Origin: Flavobacterium sp. YJ01
GTDB lineage: Bacteria; Bacteroidota; Bacteroidia; Flavobacteriales; Flavobacteriaceae
Assembly: GCF_029320955.1 (NCBI RefSeq)
Contig: NZ_CP119757.1
Location: 3,224,001-3,288,000, forward strand
Direction: 5' to 3'
Length of the DNA: 64,000 bases
The position numbers and the translations under genes are program-made. Positions 63,504 through 64,000 of the stretch are shown in pieces. The notes under the pieces are model-generated. The model was not told the origin of the DNA and did not search any database. It worked only from the letters and a program-made list of their open reading frames with translations. Each line of letters begins with the position of its first letter. The stretch's first letter is position 1.

Positions 63504-64000
63504 TTAAATAGTATTTTTTCGTCCTCGTGCGCCAACTGGCCATTGCGTATAAATTTGATGCTTTTTATTTACTACTTGAAGATTATCATATAATGCGACA
63601 GTCGGACAAACATGATAAGGTTCTGCATAAATAATATCTCCAATTTCATATTCATTTTTACCTCGATTTTCTAAAATCAAATGTTCTTCTGAATGTGCAG
63701 TTGGAATCAAATTATCATCATTTAAAATAACCAATCTTTTATCAATCGGATTTTCAGATGAAACGGCTTTATAACCAATATCGACACAAAAAGTATTTCT
63801 TGTTGGTTTAGAAATTATAGTTCCAACAATTATTAATGCAGCTTTAAAATCTTGTTCAGGCAAATTATTTTGATAATTAGAATCCCAAAAAACAAAAGTT
63901 CCCGGACTGCATTCTACATTTTCTTGTGATGCGTAAAATGGAAAAGTATTAGAACCGCCAGCGACAATTTTAAGGTTTTCTGATTTATTGCTAATTTGCT
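63504..64000 (-). CDS. D-threonine-aldolase/D-serine-dehydratase-like PLP enzyme, C-terminal part
   Basis: The minus-strand frame stays open to the window edge, so the gene is longer than seen (165 complete codons here). The visible part begins ..NLKIVAGGSNTFPFYASQ, then NVECSPGTFVFWDSNYQNN, PEQDFKAALIIVGTIISKPT, FCVDIGYKAVSSENPI, HSEEHLILEN and a zinc-site-like YHVCPTVALYDNLQVV. This is the C-terminal domain of fold type III D-threonine aldolase/D-serine dehydratase proteins; the PLP lysine lies outside the window. It precedes the dipeptidase gene by 15 bp, suggesting an operon that splits D-amino-acid-containing peptides. Confidence 0.85.
   Translation of the reverse strand, partial: QISNKSENLKIVAGGSNTFPFYASQENVECSPGTFVFWDSNYQNNLPEQDFKAALIIVGTIISKPTRNTFCVDIGYKAVSSENPIDKRLVILNDDNLIPTAHSEEHLILENRGKNEYEIGDIIYAEPYHVCPTVALYDNLQVVNKKHQIYTQWPVGARGRKNTI

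Overview
The window is about 64 kb of AT-rich, tightly packed chromosome from a Flavobacterium-type bacterium (Bacteroidota). The evidence is: Bacteroidota promoters of the TTG-N19/20-TAnnTTTG type (clearest before ompA and sdhC); a SusC/SusD pair with an ECF sigma factor and a FecR regulator; a type IX secretion component (PorZ); an OmpA protein with thrombospondin type-3 repeats; three-subunit SdhCAB; and several short dispersed repeat families between genes. I see no rRNA, tRNA, CRISPR array, transposase or phage gene. Most of it reads as core genome, with a few accessory insertions.

Layout. 1-3.8 kb (minus strand): MoxR ATPase, DUF58 protein, BatD-like membrane protein and the start of a BatA-like protein, i.e. 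the first part of a Bat operon. 4-10 kb: aldo/keto reductase, SDR, AlbA_2 protein, DUF3298-type lipoprotein, cystathionine gamma-synthase and an outer-membrane protein. 10.4-17.5 kb: gdhA with a LacI-type palindrome just after its promoter, porZ, a two-gene MBOAT/SGNH acyltransferase cassette lying between two copies of the porZ 3' end, and recO. 17.6-25.5 kb: two exported proteins, ileS and a DksA-like protein. 25.8-39 kb: two copies of a Roadblock/LC7-like gene pair, each divergent from a tiny basic protein, bracketing lspA, an AddA-like helicase-nuclease, kbl, ompA, an AddB-like nuclease and a small ABC unit. 38.9-47 kb: hydrolase and ECF sigma factor (minus) facing FecR-SusC-SusD (plus), with no glycosidase. 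47-55 kb: AIM24 protein, unknown protein, ferritin, aminopeptidase P, a degenerate ABC-ATPase-like protein, GNAT, a membrane LytTR regulator, a membrane protein and HMG-CoA synthase. 55.4-59 kb: sdhCAB. 59.2-64 kb: GH20 hexosaminidase, DeoR regulator, M19 dipeptidase and part of a D-threonine-aldolase-like enzyme.

How the genes work together. The Bat genes, PorZ, Lsp, OmpA, SusCD and BatD-like protein serve the envelope. AddA-like, AddB-like and RecO serve recombinational repair. Gdh, Kbl, MetB and Sdh are central metabolism. The last three genes (DeoR, dipeptidase, D-amino-acid enzyme) look like a peptide or D-amino-acid catabolic group. The least explained items are the duplicated Roadblock-like module with its small basic partner, the cassette flanked by porZ 3'-end copies, and the ABC-like protein that has lost its P-loop.
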